19,100 nt of DNA from Candidatus Woesearchaeota archaeon (GCA_019323195.1 JAHWHQ010000043.1:1-19100); one strand, 5' to 3'. Shown: positions 5,990 through 12,970, counted from the first letter of the stretch. The notes: generated by a model not told the origin, from the letters alone. A program made the numbers and translations.

Positions 5990-6226
5990 TTATCTTTTCC
6001 ACACCGCCTTATCTTTTTTCCTGACCACCCTTATCCTGTGCATAGGGATATAGGTTTCCTCCTCCCTGTCCAACAACAAGAAATTCCCCTCGATGCTCTT
6101 TATTTCATTAAAATGGATGAAAATTATCCTATTATCAGCATTATCCCAGTACCCGATAGAATAATCAGCAGGCTCTTCTTCCTCGCTCCATTTTATTTTA
6201 TTCAATAGATTTTTTATCGTGATCAT
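5990..6226 (-). CDS. MJ1316-domain (DUF504/UPF0248) protein
   Basis: The 78-residue chain matches the small archaeal MJ1316/DUF504 domain: LLNKIKWSEEEEPADYSIGYWD, then IIFIHFNEIKSIEGNF, and the closing IPMHRIRVVRKKDKAVWKR, where the family has IPxHRIRxVxKxGxxVWxR. The domain has been proposed to recognise RNA cyclic-phosphate ends and is fused to RNA ligases and repair enzymes elsewhere; here it is stand-alone. The frame is open to 6295, but the family starts at ATG 6226, with AAGGTG about a dozen bases upstream. The gene overlaps the end of the broken methyltransferase by 29 bases, suggesting co-transcription. Confidence 0.85.
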   Translation of the reverse strand: MITIKNLLNKIKWSEEEEPADYSIGYWDNADNRIIFIHFNEIKSIEGNFLLLDREEETYIPMHRIRVVRKKDKAVWKR

Positions 6227-6947
6227 TCTTCTTAAGGACACCTTCGAAACTGACCCTATAGAAGTTCTCTCCTTCTTTCTTTTGATCATGGACAAATTCC
6301 TTCAGATGCTGTATCTTAAATCCGTTCTCCTCTGCCAATGTCCTTAGTTCGCATCCGCTGAAAAGATGCCAGATGATAGGATAACCGTTGATCTTAAGGC
6401 TGAGGGTAGGCCCCTGGGTAATAACAACCCCTCCCCCATAACTGGCATATTCCGGAGCCTCTATCAGCTTTCCGAACTGCGCCTGGTTGCTTGAGCGGGT
6501 ATGGAAAAAAGCCTCACCGCCTTTCTTTAATACCCTATTCATCTCCCCACAGGCATATTTAATACCATCGCTTTCAGCCTGGTGAATAACGCCGTAGCAT
6601 ATGATAATATCAAAAGCCTTGTCATCATAAGGCAATCTTTTCGTCATGTCAGCAGCTATTACCCTCTCTTCAGCCTAATCTTTACCCATACTTAACCTAT
6701 CTTCAAGGTTTTTCCTTGTTTTAATAACGCCTTCCTTTGAGAGATCAAAACCACGAACATTTAACTTTTTCTCCAGCATATAAATCATGTTCTTCCCATT
6801 GCCGCACCCGAAATCAAGAACCTTTATTTCAGAAGGATTTTTTGTAAACCTAAGATAGGCATCAATATATTCCTTAACACTGCCTCTAACCTCAAGGCCA
6901 TTCCTTCCTTTCTCATACATTCTATCCCAGGCTTCATTTACGTTCAT
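6198..6947 (-). pseudogene. SAM-dependent class I methyltransferase split by an in-frame TAG
   Basis: The frame from ATG 6947 encodes a Rossmann methyltransferase: motif I VLDFGCGNGKN at about residues 43-53, acidic motif II FDLS at 67-70, then AADMTKRLPYDDKAFDIIIC (motifs III-IV) and RVLKKGGEAFFHTR (post-motif). After codon 90 (LSMGKD) there is a TAG at 6672-6674; the frame then continues without shift (AEERVIAAD) to a TAA at 6198. The break falls between motif II and motif III, so neither half can work alone. Other genes here end in TAG normally, so general recoding is unlikely; a nonsense mutation is the simplest reading, with pyrrolysine or read-through less likely. A TATA box (TTTATATC, about 6972-6980) makes ATG 6947 leaderless. 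Substrate unknown. Confidence 0.85.
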
Positions 6948-6980
6948 AAAAAAAGAAGAATCATAAACCAGATATAAACC

Positions 6981-8279
6981 TTACTCCAGATACTGCTCAG
7001 GCTCTATCCTCTCGTTGATCTCTCCCCTCAGGTTAGCCCCTATCAATCTCTTTATCTCTTCCTTGCCCTTGTAGTTGCCCAGAAGCCATGATAATTTTAC
7101 CAAAGCAGTCTCAGCCAGCATATCCTCTCCTGAGATAACCCCAATATTTGCCAGGTCAGTCCCTTTGCTGTAGACATGCAGATGCACCCTTCCGAAAATG
7201 CACTGTGTTGTCATCACTACAATACACCCTGAATCGATAACATCTTTTATAGCAGGATAGATCTTTTTGTGTATATTGCATATCTCATCCGGTGTCTGGC
7301 CGGGCGTATGACCCAGGCCGGTACCTTCTATGATCAGGCCTTTATAGCCCTTGAAGAACCCGAACTGCTCAGGGAACATATTGACATGGACCTTTAGCAG
7401 CCCTACCTTCTCCTCCATCCTGGGCCTTATTATCATCTGCCTTTTCTTATCCTTTTTCTCATGCCCCTTTTTTACAATAGTTATCTTCCTTGTCCCATAA
7501 TCGACCCTTGCTATTGCAGTATCATTGACAGCCTTGAAGGCATCCCTTCTTGAGCTGTGCATTTTTCTTGTCTTGCACGCAGGCATTATTGCGCTTATCT
7601 TATCATCCGTGTTATCATGCATGCATATGGCAACCCCTGCAAGATCACTTTTAGCAATAAATTCAGCAGCGCAGATAAGGTTCATTGCAGCATCTGAAGA
7701 CCCCCTGTCAGAGCTTCTTTGCGCCCCTACAAGTATTATAGGTATAGGCGTCTGCTCAACGATAAAAGCCAATGCTGCTGCTGCTGAAGCCAGGTTATCC
7801 GTTCCAATTCCGATAATGATGCCGTCAATATCCTTCTTAGCCTCTTTTTCAACAGCCTTTGCAATAATCTCAAAATGCCTGAACCTAAGGTCATCAGACC
7901 ACATATTTGATATAAGTTTAGAGTCAAAATTAGCAATATCCCCAAGCTCAGGAAACATCCCCAGTAAGTCCTCTGGCTTAAAAGAGGTAAAAACAGCCCC
8001 TGTCTTATAGTCGACCTTAGAGGCGATAGTTCCCCCTGTATGCAGTATTGTTATGTTAGGAAGCTTCGGGTTGCTCTTAGCCTTTTTTGCATGGCTTATG
8101 CCTAGTTTCTTCCCTGCCCCTGTCTTCTCTATCTTCTTTACCTTATTCTTATCGATGCCTATGTTATACCCGTTGTCCAGCTTAACGACAACAGAGCTGC
8201 TTTCTTCATTAGGCATCAATATACCCTCGACTTCCCTATCCTTTGTGACGACCTTTACCTTATCCCCTGGTTTTGCCAT
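6981..8279 (-). CDS. gatD: Glu-tRNA(Gln) amidotransferase subunit D (asparaginase-like glutaminase)
   Basis: GatD hydrolyses glutamine and channels ammonia to GatE. The 432-residue chain has the N-terminal small barrel typical of GatD (GDKVKVVTKDREVEGILMPN, residues 5-24) followed by the L-asparaginase fold: HTGGTIASK at 80-88, GTD at 159-161, VGAQRSSDRGSSDAAMNL at 184-201 and RKMHSSRRDAF at 238-248. By comparison with Methanothermobacter GatD the catalytic residues would be T84, T160, D161 and K239, all present. The second motif reads IGIGTDNLASA, where GatD and asparaginases usually have HGTDTMxxSA; the flanking His and second Thr are replaced. ATG 8279 has GGGAT upstream. The gene is separated from gatE by three other genes rather than forming a gatDE operon. 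Confidence 0.96.
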   Translation of the reverse strand: MAKPGDKVKVVTKDREVEGILMPNEESSSVVVKLDNGYNIGIDKNKVKKIEKTGAGKKLGISHAKKAKSNPKLPNITILHTGGTIASKVDYKTGAVFTSFKPEDLLGMFPELGDIANFDSKLISNMWSDDLRFRHFEIIAKAVEKEAKKDIDGIIIGIGTDNLASAAAALAFIVEQTPIPIILVGAQRSSDRGSSDAAMNLICAAEFIAKSDLAGVAICMHDNTDDKISAIMPACKTRKMHSSRRDAFKAVNDTAIARVDYGTRKITIVKKGHEKKDKKRQMIIRPRMEEKVGLLKVHVNMFPEQFGFFKGYKGLIIEGTGLGHTPGQTPDEICNIHKKIYPAIKDVIDSGCIVVMTTQCIFGRVHLHVYSKGTDLANIGVISGEDMLAETALVKLSWLLGNYKGKEEIKRLIGANLRGEINERIEPEQYLE

Positions 8280-8314
8280 TTTTCATCCCTTTATCACATA
8301 TCAATAAAATAAAG

Positions 8315-8350
8315 AAAAAAAATAAGCCAGGAAAACATCCTTGTTTCCTG
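8315..8350 (-). terminator. Hairpin plus U8 downstream of the microgene
   Basis: CAGGAAA (8328-8334) pairs with TTTCCTG (8344-8350), loop nine bases; on the minus strand it is followed after five bases by eight T (8322-8315). It lies between the microgene stop and the gatD start, so it could end the microgene transcript or act as an attenuator for gatD. Confidence 0.6.
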
Positions 8351-8363
8351 AGCGAAGAAAGGC

Positions 8364-8411
8364 CTATTTCTTCTTCTTCTTTTTTCCTCCGCACCCGCAT
8401 CCGCAAGCCAT
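8364..8411 (-). CDS. 15-residue Cys-Gly/Lys micropeptide
   Basis: The frame encodes MACGCGCGGKKKKKK and a TAG stop. A Shine-Dalgarno GAGGTGAT (8416-8423 on the minus strand) sits at ideal spacing before ATG 8411, and a hairpin with a U-run follows the stop, so it has the parts of an independent gene. Three Cys alternate with Gly, followed by six Lys, suggesting a small metal- or nucleic-acid-binding peptide, though no family is known to me. The hairpin GGGCT/AGCCC (8459-8482) lies in the probable leader, with a TATA-like TTTATAAT near 8490-8498. It could instead be a leader peptide for gatD 85 bases downstream; it has no Gln, Glu or Asn codons to sense. Confidence 0.6.
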   Translation of the reverse strand: MACGCGCGGKKKKKK

Positions 8412-8511
8412 CGCGATCACCTCAATATTTTTTATACATTTATGGGCCCTGTCCTTAAGGGCTCACTTGATAAACTAAGCCCAACTACATTATAAAGTTT
8501 ATGTTTTTGGC

Positions 8512-8675
8512 GGCTTCATCCATAAAATGAAGGTTGCCATCATTTTGTGAGCGATGCATCTCCTAACACATCCTTAGCGGAGGGTGATGCCCCTTACGGG
8601 GAGGGGCCGCTCTTAAAGAAATGACAGGCTCCGAGCGAGCCGATGGCAACCCCGAAGGATTTTATGGATGAAGCC
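8512..8675 (+). mobile_element. 164-bp element with 17+10 bp inverted ends (MITE-like or structured RNA), copy 2
   Basis: The ends GGCTTCATCCATAAAAT (8512-8528) and ATTTTATGGATGAAGCC (8659-8675) are perfect inverted repeats, followed inward by GGTTGCCATC (8532-8541) with GATGGCAACC (8642-8651). The interior can fold into GAGCG/CGCTC enclosing a GCATC...GATGC hairpin and CCCC-TTAC-GGGG, then GGCTC-CGAGC-GAGCC. A ten-base direct repeat TTTTTGGCGG occurs at both edges (8504-8513 and 8677-8686), suggestive of target duplication though not exactly abutting on the right. No protein is encoded. The right half recurs at 42-128. The order of stems with differing loops would also suit a conserved RNA. 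Confidence 0.7.
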
Positions 8676-8773
8676 ATTTTTGGCGGAAAGAAAATATCTC
8701 CATGCTCCAGGATAAGCAGAAAGCGGAATGAAAAGAAAGTTTTAAAAATGAACATTGATTTTTCCGGAAAAAG

Positions 8774-9151
8774 ATGAGATATACAAAAGCATGCTCAGTG
8801 CCAGAAGAAAAGCTTGCCACCATAGTGTCTGACCTGATAAAAAATATCAACCATACAATAGGTAATGACGGGATGCCTGGTGCGAGTGATGATATCCAGG
8901 CAAAAATCCAGGATTCTTTTAATAGATATCCGGAGATGAAAGTGAGAGGCAGCAGGATCATAGAAGCAGGCGGCACAAACGGAGAAGCAACGAAATGCCT
9001 GCTTGGCTGGAAAAGAGAAGATTATGATGATGATACATCCTACTATATATTCCATCTTTCAGGATGGCTGAACTGTAAAGATGCAGAAGTTAAAAAAGGG
9101 TATGATTCGATATGCGCCTATCTTGCTGGGAAAGGCCTATACAAGGCTTAA
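8774..9151 (+). CDS. Orphan protein, 125 residues
   Basis: I recognise no family. A TATA-like GTTTTAAAAA (about 8738-8747) lies 27-30 bp before ATG 8774, so the mRNA is probably leaderless; no ribosome binding site is seen. The product is soluble and mixed alpha/beta: an N-terminal helix (EEKLATIVSDLIKNINHTIG), a central helix near residues 39-51, then a beta-rich stretch containing TKCLLGWKREDYDDDTSYYIFHLSGWL and a final helix. Four Cys are scattered without a CxxC pattern. It stands alone on the plus strand between the inverted-end element and a run of minus-strand genes. Confidence 0.7.
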   Translation: MRYTKACSVPEEKLATIVSDLIKNINHTIGNDGMPGASDDIQAKIQDSFNRYPEMKVRGSRIIEAGGTNGEATKCLLGWKREDYDDDTSYYIFHLSGWLNCKDAEVKKGYDSICAYLAGKGLYKA

Positions 9152-9220
9152 TTCCTGTTCCAGTCTATGTTTTCAGATATGATGGCAAGGGCCAGGGAAT
9201 AATACGAGATCCATCTCTTC

Positions 9221-9952
9221 CTATTGGCGCCATTGTGGATTTTTTGTTACCTTGATTATATCATCCAGGTATTCTGGAGGTGGTGATTTTTCTATTGTCT
9301 TTATCAAGCCCATTAAGTCAGACTCCACCTCAGTAGATTTTAATATTTTATAGGCTGCCGGTCTTCTGTGCTTTATTTCATTAAACAATGTCCATAAATA
9401 TACTAGGTCATAAGCTTTTCCAGCTTCAGCTTTATTGCCCTCCTGGCATGCTCTTGTGAGATTATTCATAGCTGTTGTAAGGGCTATATGGTTAAGGTAG
9501 GGCTTGGCATCAAGCACGTTATCCAGCCCACCATTCAGGTAGGCTTCGATAGTGGCTTCAACCTCCTGCATTAAAGCTTTAGGCGCATGCACCTCACAGA
9601 GAGGCAGTGTTCTTGGGATAGATGGCTTAGTACTTTCATCAGATGGAAGAAACTCCTGATAAGAGAATTTTTTAGCAGGGCAGGATAATACACCCTCTAT
9701 AACATATTTATCAAGCATAAAATCGATATCATATATAGTTAGACTGGTGTGGCCGTCTAGAGGAATTATTTCATTATTTACAGTAATACCTATCCTTGAA
9801 TCGCCATATCTGTTGGCATGACCAACTAATTTTGCATATGTCCATCCTTCTCCTTGACGTAGGTGGCCTTGACGTAGGCGGTATTTTATTATTCCTCCTG
9901 CATGGCTAACCAGCTCATGCATGGACTGTATCGGATAGCATATCTCAGGCAT
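9221..9952 (-). CDS. Orphan protein, 243 residues
   Basis: No family recognised. The frame extends to a TTG at 9967, but ATG 9952 (MPEICYPIQSMHEL) is preferred because GGAG lies nine bases upstream and a TATA box CTTATAAAA sits at about 9988-9996. The N-terminal half has a short basic repeat, LRQGHLRQGE, caused by a direct repeat CTTGACGTAGG in the DNA (about 9855-9883). The C-terminal half, from about residue 125, is alpha-helical (VEATIEAYLNGGLDNVL, KAEAGKAYDLVYLWTLFNEI) and ends in a charged tail. No signal peptide or membrane segment. It heads a group of minus-strand small genes with individual promoters. Confidence 0.7.
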   Translation of the reverse strand: MPEICYPIQSMHELVSHAGGIIKYRLRQGHLRQGEGWTYAKLVGHANRYGDSRIGITVNNEIIPLDGHTSLTIYDIDFMLDKYVIEGVLSCPAKKFSYQEFLPSDESTKPSIPRTLPLCEVHAPKALMQEVEATIEAYLNGGLDNVLDAKPYLNHIALTTAMNNLTRACQEGNKAEAGKAYDLVYLWTLFNEIKHRRPAAYKILKSTEVESDLMGLIKTIEKSPPPEYLDDIIKVTKNPQWRQ

Positions 9953-10019
9953 TTTTAGGTTCTCCAAAAACAGAAAGTTCCCAGGATTTTATAAGTATTT
10001 TGGTAGGGAGGAAGAGAAA

Positions 10020-10307
10020 TTATTTCGGCTTATCTGGTATGCCAAATAAAATCTTTACCATCTCTATCATCTCAGGAGACAGAGTTGAAGTGTCCACTCC
10101 CCTATTTTCCAGATCATTTACTTCCCTATCTTCTAAAGGCCTATTAGAAGCCTCTTTAAAGCACGGTTCCTGGTGATAGAGTTGTTCTGTCTTGCCATTT
10201 ACCAATGCTTTTCTAGGATCATAGACAGGCATAGTGCAATAACCGCAAAGCTTCCTGCCGTGTTCATAGTCAGCAATACGGGGCTCGCCGGGTATTGTTG
10301 GTACCAT
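10020..10307 (-). CDS. Small putative zinc-binding protein, 95 residues
   Basis: The protein has CGYC followed about 25 residues later by HQEPC, i.e. a CxxC...HxxxC arrangement suited to one zinc ion, with a helix-rich C-terminal half. No named family recognised. The frame is open to a GTG at 10346, but a TATA box (CTTAAATATAAGG, about 10325-10337) lies inside that extension and places transcription start near 10305, exactly at ATG 10307; the GTG also has its G-run too close to serve as a ribosome site. ATG 10307 is therefore chosen as a leaderless start. An 18-bp near-palindrome lies about 45-60 bp upstream. Confidence 0.65.
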   Translation of the reverse strand: MVPTIPGEPRIADYEHGRKLCGYCTMPVYDPRKALVNGKTEQLYHQEPCFKEASNRPLEDREVNDLENRGVDTSTLSPEMIEMVKILFGIPDKPK

Positions 10308-10351
10308 ATTGATAGGTAATGAAGCCTTATATTTAAGGTTTTTCACCCCCT

Positions 10352-10369
10352 AACCGGTTGCAACTGGTT
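10352..10369. promoter_or_regulatory. 18-bp near-perfect palindrome, candidate operator
   Basis: AACCGGTTGCAACTGGTT equals its reverse complement except for one symmetrical pair. It sits in the divergent region, just upstream of the TATA box of the minus-strand zinc-type gene and about 45-60 bp before the TATA box of the plus-strand membrane gene, where a dimeric regulator could act on either. Confidence 0.5.
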
Positions 10370-10448
10370 CAAGGTATTCCCTGGAAATAAGGGTCAGGCA
10401 TAAAAACCTGGGAAATATTTAAATATATAATATGCTAAAGCTATATTG

Positions 10449-10769
10449 ATGAAAGATTCAGGTAATAAATATATTGCGGATTTCCTGTTCGGAAACTATA
10501 AGCATGGTGCTGCTACCTGGGCTGCTCTCGGAACCGTGATGACGATCGGAAGTATAGTGTTTACTTCAGGTAAAACTGATTTAGCGACAATTGTGGCAAT
10601 GGGTGCAATAACCACAGGATATCTTTCCGCGTTTGGTGCTGCAATCGGTTATTCAAAGGAGAAATATCTGAATCCAGCATTAGATTATATCTCCCAGGAA
10701 AATATTTACAAGAGAGCGAAAAGGAGGATTATTTCAGGGAGCAGGGCTAAAGAGCAGGGTGGCGATTGA
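10449..10769 (+). CDS. Small membrane protein with two transmembrane helices, 106 residues
   Basis: No family recognised. After a polar N-terminus (MKDSGNKYIADFLFGNYKHG) there are two hydrophobic helices, about residues 21-38 (ATWAALGTVMTIGSIVFT) and 45-66 (ATIVAMGAITTGYLSAFGAAIG), rich in Gly/Ala and joined by a short loop; the C-terminal 40 residues are basic and presumably cytoplasmic (KRAKRRIISGSRAKEQ). A TATTTAAATATATAA box at about 10414-10428 lies 25-30 bp before ATG 10449, so the message is probably leaderless; the TTG at 10446 is less likely. It shares a short intergenic region and a palindrome with the divergent zinc-type gene. Confidence 0.7.
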   Translation: MKDSGNKYIADFLFGNYKHGAATWAALGTVMTIGSIVFTSGKTDLATIVAMGAITTGYLSAFGAAIGYSKEKYLNPALDYISQENIYKRAKRRIISGSRAKEQGGD

Positions 10770-10812
10770 AAAATGCCATGGACAAGCCCTAAAAAACACA
10801 TGCCCCTGATGG

Positions 10813-11193
10813 TCAAGCCCTGTATTTTTTTTCCACAACATGATAATTAGGGCCGAATCCTAGGGTTATAGTATCAAACAAAAATTCTCTCCGTATTTGT
10901 TCAATTTCCTCCGGTTCAGGGGAAATAATGCTCTCTAATTTCTCCTCGGTGATTGCCTCTGAATATATTGCTGGGCAAGTAAAATCATCAGTCAAAAATA
11001 CAGTCAGGCCGTACATTTCCCTGCCATCAGACCTAACTGCCAGGAATTCGTGCTCTTTTTCACGTCCACTAAGAGCATCCCTTAAGACAAAACTTAAAGA
11101 TATTAATTCTGAGTTTTGTATTCCCAATCTAGAATTTAGATATTGAGCTATCCTCTCCAGGCCAGGCCTATCCCTATCTTCAATCCTTATCAT
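10813..11193 (-). CDS. Orphan protein, 126 residues
   Basis: No family recognised. The frame extends to a GTG at 11226, but ATG 11193 (MIRIEDRDRPGLERI) is preferred since GGGGGTG lies about seven bases upstream and a TATA box (ACTTAAATATC, about 11233-11243) predicts a start near 11212. The product begins with a helix (LERIAQYLNSRLG), then a beta-rich core around HEFLAVRSDGREMYGLTVFLTDD, an acidic helix (EEKLESIISPEPEEIEQI) and a final strand. The core FLAVRSDGREMYGLT loosely resembles LLFAVISGENTYGCL in the gene at 11291, so the two may be distant relatives. Convergent with the membrane-protein gene. Confidence 0.65.
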   Translation of the reverse strand: MIRIEDRDRPGLERIAQYLNSRLGIQNSELISLSFVLRDALSGREKEHEFLAVRSDGREMYGLTVFLTDDFTCPAIYSEAITEEKLESIISPEPEEIEQIRREFLFDTITLGFGPNYHVVEKKYRA

Positions 11194-11290
11194 ATTTATG
11201 CACCCCCTATTAAGATCAGGAAACACTGCTGATATTTAAGTTTTTTGCCCTTTATTCAAGCAGGGGACTGAAAGGAATAATTTTATAGGA

Positions 11291-11629
11291 CTATCTCTTC
11301 AATTGCCTGTTGATCTCCTTCACAGCACTTTCCATATGCCTGGCCATGCCATCCTGCAATGGATAGAAATCTATCTGATTTCCATCATAATTTTTCCTGC
11401 CGTGTAAACAGCCGTATGTATTTTCTCCGCTTATGACAGCGAATAACAGCTCTTCAGGTTTTTTTGTGTCATACAAAACCCCTCTAGCCTTTTGGGGAGA
11501 GATCAATCTGCTGGCTGTTTCGACCATCACAGGATCCTCGCTATAAGCAGCATCAAGGCCGCACCGCTTCCCAAGATAATCCATAAATGTTGACCTTAAA
11601 AGCTCTAAAGGGAACATCCTTTCTTGCAT
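11291..11629 (-). CDS. Orphan protein, possibly the 3' part of a frameshifted gene
   Basis: The frame is open from a GTG at 11671; ATG 11629 (MQERMFPLELL) or 11617 are possible starts, none with a good ribosome site. The product has a helix (LLRSTFMDYLGKRCGL), a middle part with SRLISPQKARG and a core ELLFAVISGENTYGCLHG, ending in a helix with AVKEINRQLKR. It resembles the 10813 product in layout. The only clear promoter upstream (TATA near 11788-11797) drives a different frame starting at 11762, which overlaps this one by 76 bases or more. Either the two are one gene split by a frameshift or an overlapping pair. Confidence 0.5.
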   Translation of the reverse strand: MQERMFPLELLRSTFMDYLGKRCGLDAAYSEDPVMVETASRLISPQKARGVLYDTKKPEELLFAVISGENTYGCLHGRKNYDGNQIDFYPLQDGMARHMESAVKEINRQLKR

Positions 11630-11762
11630 AAAGCCGCAGGAGATAGCTACAAGATTCCAGCGGAGAATCACCTGAACGGCATAGTTTAATGTCAGTATTC
11701 CTCCAGGTAAGAAGCTGGTCTATAGTAAAATCCCTGTCCTGCCCTCTGCTTTCCTCTGCCAT
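11553..11762 (-). CDS. Short orphan frame, possibly the 5' part of a frameshifted gene
   Basis: ATG 11762 lies 26-35 bp after GGTTTATATTC (11787-11797), the normal place for a leaderless start. The 69-residue product (MAEESRGQDRDFTIDQLLTW...) ends at a TGA at 11553 inside the next gene's frame. The overlap is long for separate genes, so a frameshift somewhere near 11600-11670 joining this start to the 11291 frame is likely. A copy of this gene's promoter, including the first bases after it, is also present at about 12380-12405 because of a tandem duplication. Confidence 0.4.
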   Translation of the reverse strand: MAEESRGQDRDFTIDQLLTWRNTDIKLCRSGDSPLESCSYLLRLYARKDVPFRAFKVNIYGLSWEAVRP

Positions 11763-11811
11763 ATCAAGCCAGGGCTAAAGCATAGAATATAAACCTTTTG
11801 GAGCAGAATGG

Positions 11812-12273
11812 TCATGGGCTTGCAGTCCTGTGTTCTCTTATATAAAATTTAACAAGATCGCAAAGCGCCTTTCCATAGGGTCTCAAGGTTTCCATCACCT
11901 CTCCTTGCCCGACATGCATTTTTGTATCTATACCAACCAGCATTCCTTGCGGATAATTTTGCTTACCTCTTGAGAAGTATTCCTCTATAACCGGGCCGAA
12001 ATTACCAGGGGCATCTATCACTGCAAAAAATTTACTATGATCTATGCCTATGCCTCTAACAAGCCCTGTTTCTTGATCTATGCAGTTGTCTAAAATGCCC
12101 GCATAAATCCCCAGCTGTGCTATAAAGGAGATATCTTTCTCATGCAAGTACACTGAAGGATTTTCCAGCATGAGCACCTCTCCTCGTGAAAGCCCTCTTA
12201 CCTTATTCATCTGGACTGTAATGATCCTGGTTTTTTCATCCAAAGGCAATTCAGTATTATCATGCTGCTCCAT
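11812..12273 (-). CDS. Orphan protein, 153 residues, tandem paralogue A
   Basis: No known family. It is a clear paralogue of the gene at 12421: both start MEQ.D.TELPL, share KVRG...GEVL.LENPSV, AQLGIY..ILD, D.ET.LVRGI and HVG..EVM..L.PYG, and end in a helix with FYIR; roughly half the residues agree by eye. The protein is soluble, alternating helices and strands, with no Cys cluster or nuclease motif. ATG 12273 follows CTTTTTAAAGT (about 12297-12308) at leaderless spacing. That promoter is shared in sequence with the paralogue, as is the region downstream, so the unit was duplicated with its flanks. Confidence 0.75.
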   Translation of the reverse strand: MEQHDNTELPLDEKTRIITVQMNKVRGLSRGEVLMLENPSVYLHEKDISFIAQLGIYAGILDNCIDQETGLVRGIGIDHSKFFAVIDAPGNFGPVIEEYFSRGKQNYPQGMLVGIDTKMHVGQGEVMETLRPYGKALCDLVKFYIREHRTASP

Positions 12274-12420
12274 GAGGGCAAGGCAATCGGCAATACTTTA
12301 AAAAGCTTGTTAAAGCGAGGATGTATTGCCAGGGCTGTTAAGAAATAGGCTGTAAGAAACCTTTTTGAAAGAAAAAGCAAGGGCCAAAGCGCAGCATATA
12401 AACCTTTCTGAGCTGCAGAG

Positions 12421-12885
12421 TCATCTCCTCTTTACATTCCTGTAATCTCTTATATAAAATTGAAGAATATCCTTAAACGCATTCCCATAAGGTTTCAAAA
12501 CATCCATCACTTCTAGTGGCCCAACATGCACCGTTGTATATGGACTCACAAACATTGATCCTGAATATTTTATCTTATCTTTTGACAGGCCTTCTTTTGT
12601 GAGCGGGCCTAAAGTACCATGGATCTTCCTCATCGCAAGCAAAACATTGTAATCTGTGTCTATGCCGCGAACAAGCGCTGTTTCTGGATCTTTAAACTCA
12701 TCCAAGATCTCAAGATAGATCCCCAGCTGTGCTTTAAAGGCAGCAGGTTTCTCAGGCCAGTTCACTGAAGGATTTTCCAGCAAGAGGACCTCGCCAGGTG
12801 AAGCCCCTCTTACCTTATCCATCTGGGCTTTAATGATCCTGGCTTTATCTTCCAGAGGCAATTCAGTATCATCAGGCTGCTCCAT
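12421..12885 (-). CDS. Orphan protein, 154 residues, tandem paralogue B
   Basis: Paralogue of the 11812 gene. It differs most in the centre, where about 40 residues around the VLLAMRKIHGTLGPL stretch have diverged, and in the C-terminal residues (basic NVKRR). ATG 12885 follows CTTTTTAAAGT (about 12908-12918) at leaderless distance. The conserved N-terminal TELPL...KVRG...GEVL.LENPSV stretch and C-terminal HVG..EVM..LKPYG are the likely functional core. Function unknown. Both copies are open and lack stops, so both may be used. Confidence 0.75.
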   Translation of the reverse strand: MEQPDDTELPLEDKARIIKAQMDKVRGASPGEVLLLENPSVNWPEKPAAFKAQLGIYLEILDEFKDPETALVRGIDTDYNVLLAMRKIHGTLGPLTKEGLSKDKIKYSGSMFVSPYTTVHVGPLEVMDVLKPYGNAFKDILQFYIRDYRNVKRR

Positions 12886-12970
12886 AAAAGAAAGGTAATT
12901 GATAAAACTTTAAAAAGCTTGTTAAAGCGAGAAGGTAAGGGCCTGATGCAGATTCTTTAAAAGAAAGAGA

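Larger units (their letters stand above)
11775..12935 (-). repeat. Tandem duplication, unit about 610 bp
   Basis: The two paralogous genes are offset by about 610 bp at both ends. Their flanks are duplicated too: upstream, ACTTTAAAAAGCTTGTTAAA occurs at about 12294 and 12906; downstream, GCATATAAACCTTTCTGAGC (about 12393) matches GAATATAAACCTTTTGGAGC (about 11786). The downstream flank is the promoter of the next gene, so the copy at 12380-12405 is an orphaned promoter. Protein divergence shows the event is old. Confidence 0.75.

Noticed and set aside
6198..6947. General TAG-to-pyrrolysine recoding.
   Set aside because: Several genes here end in TAG at the natural end of their families, and no Pyl genes are in the window.
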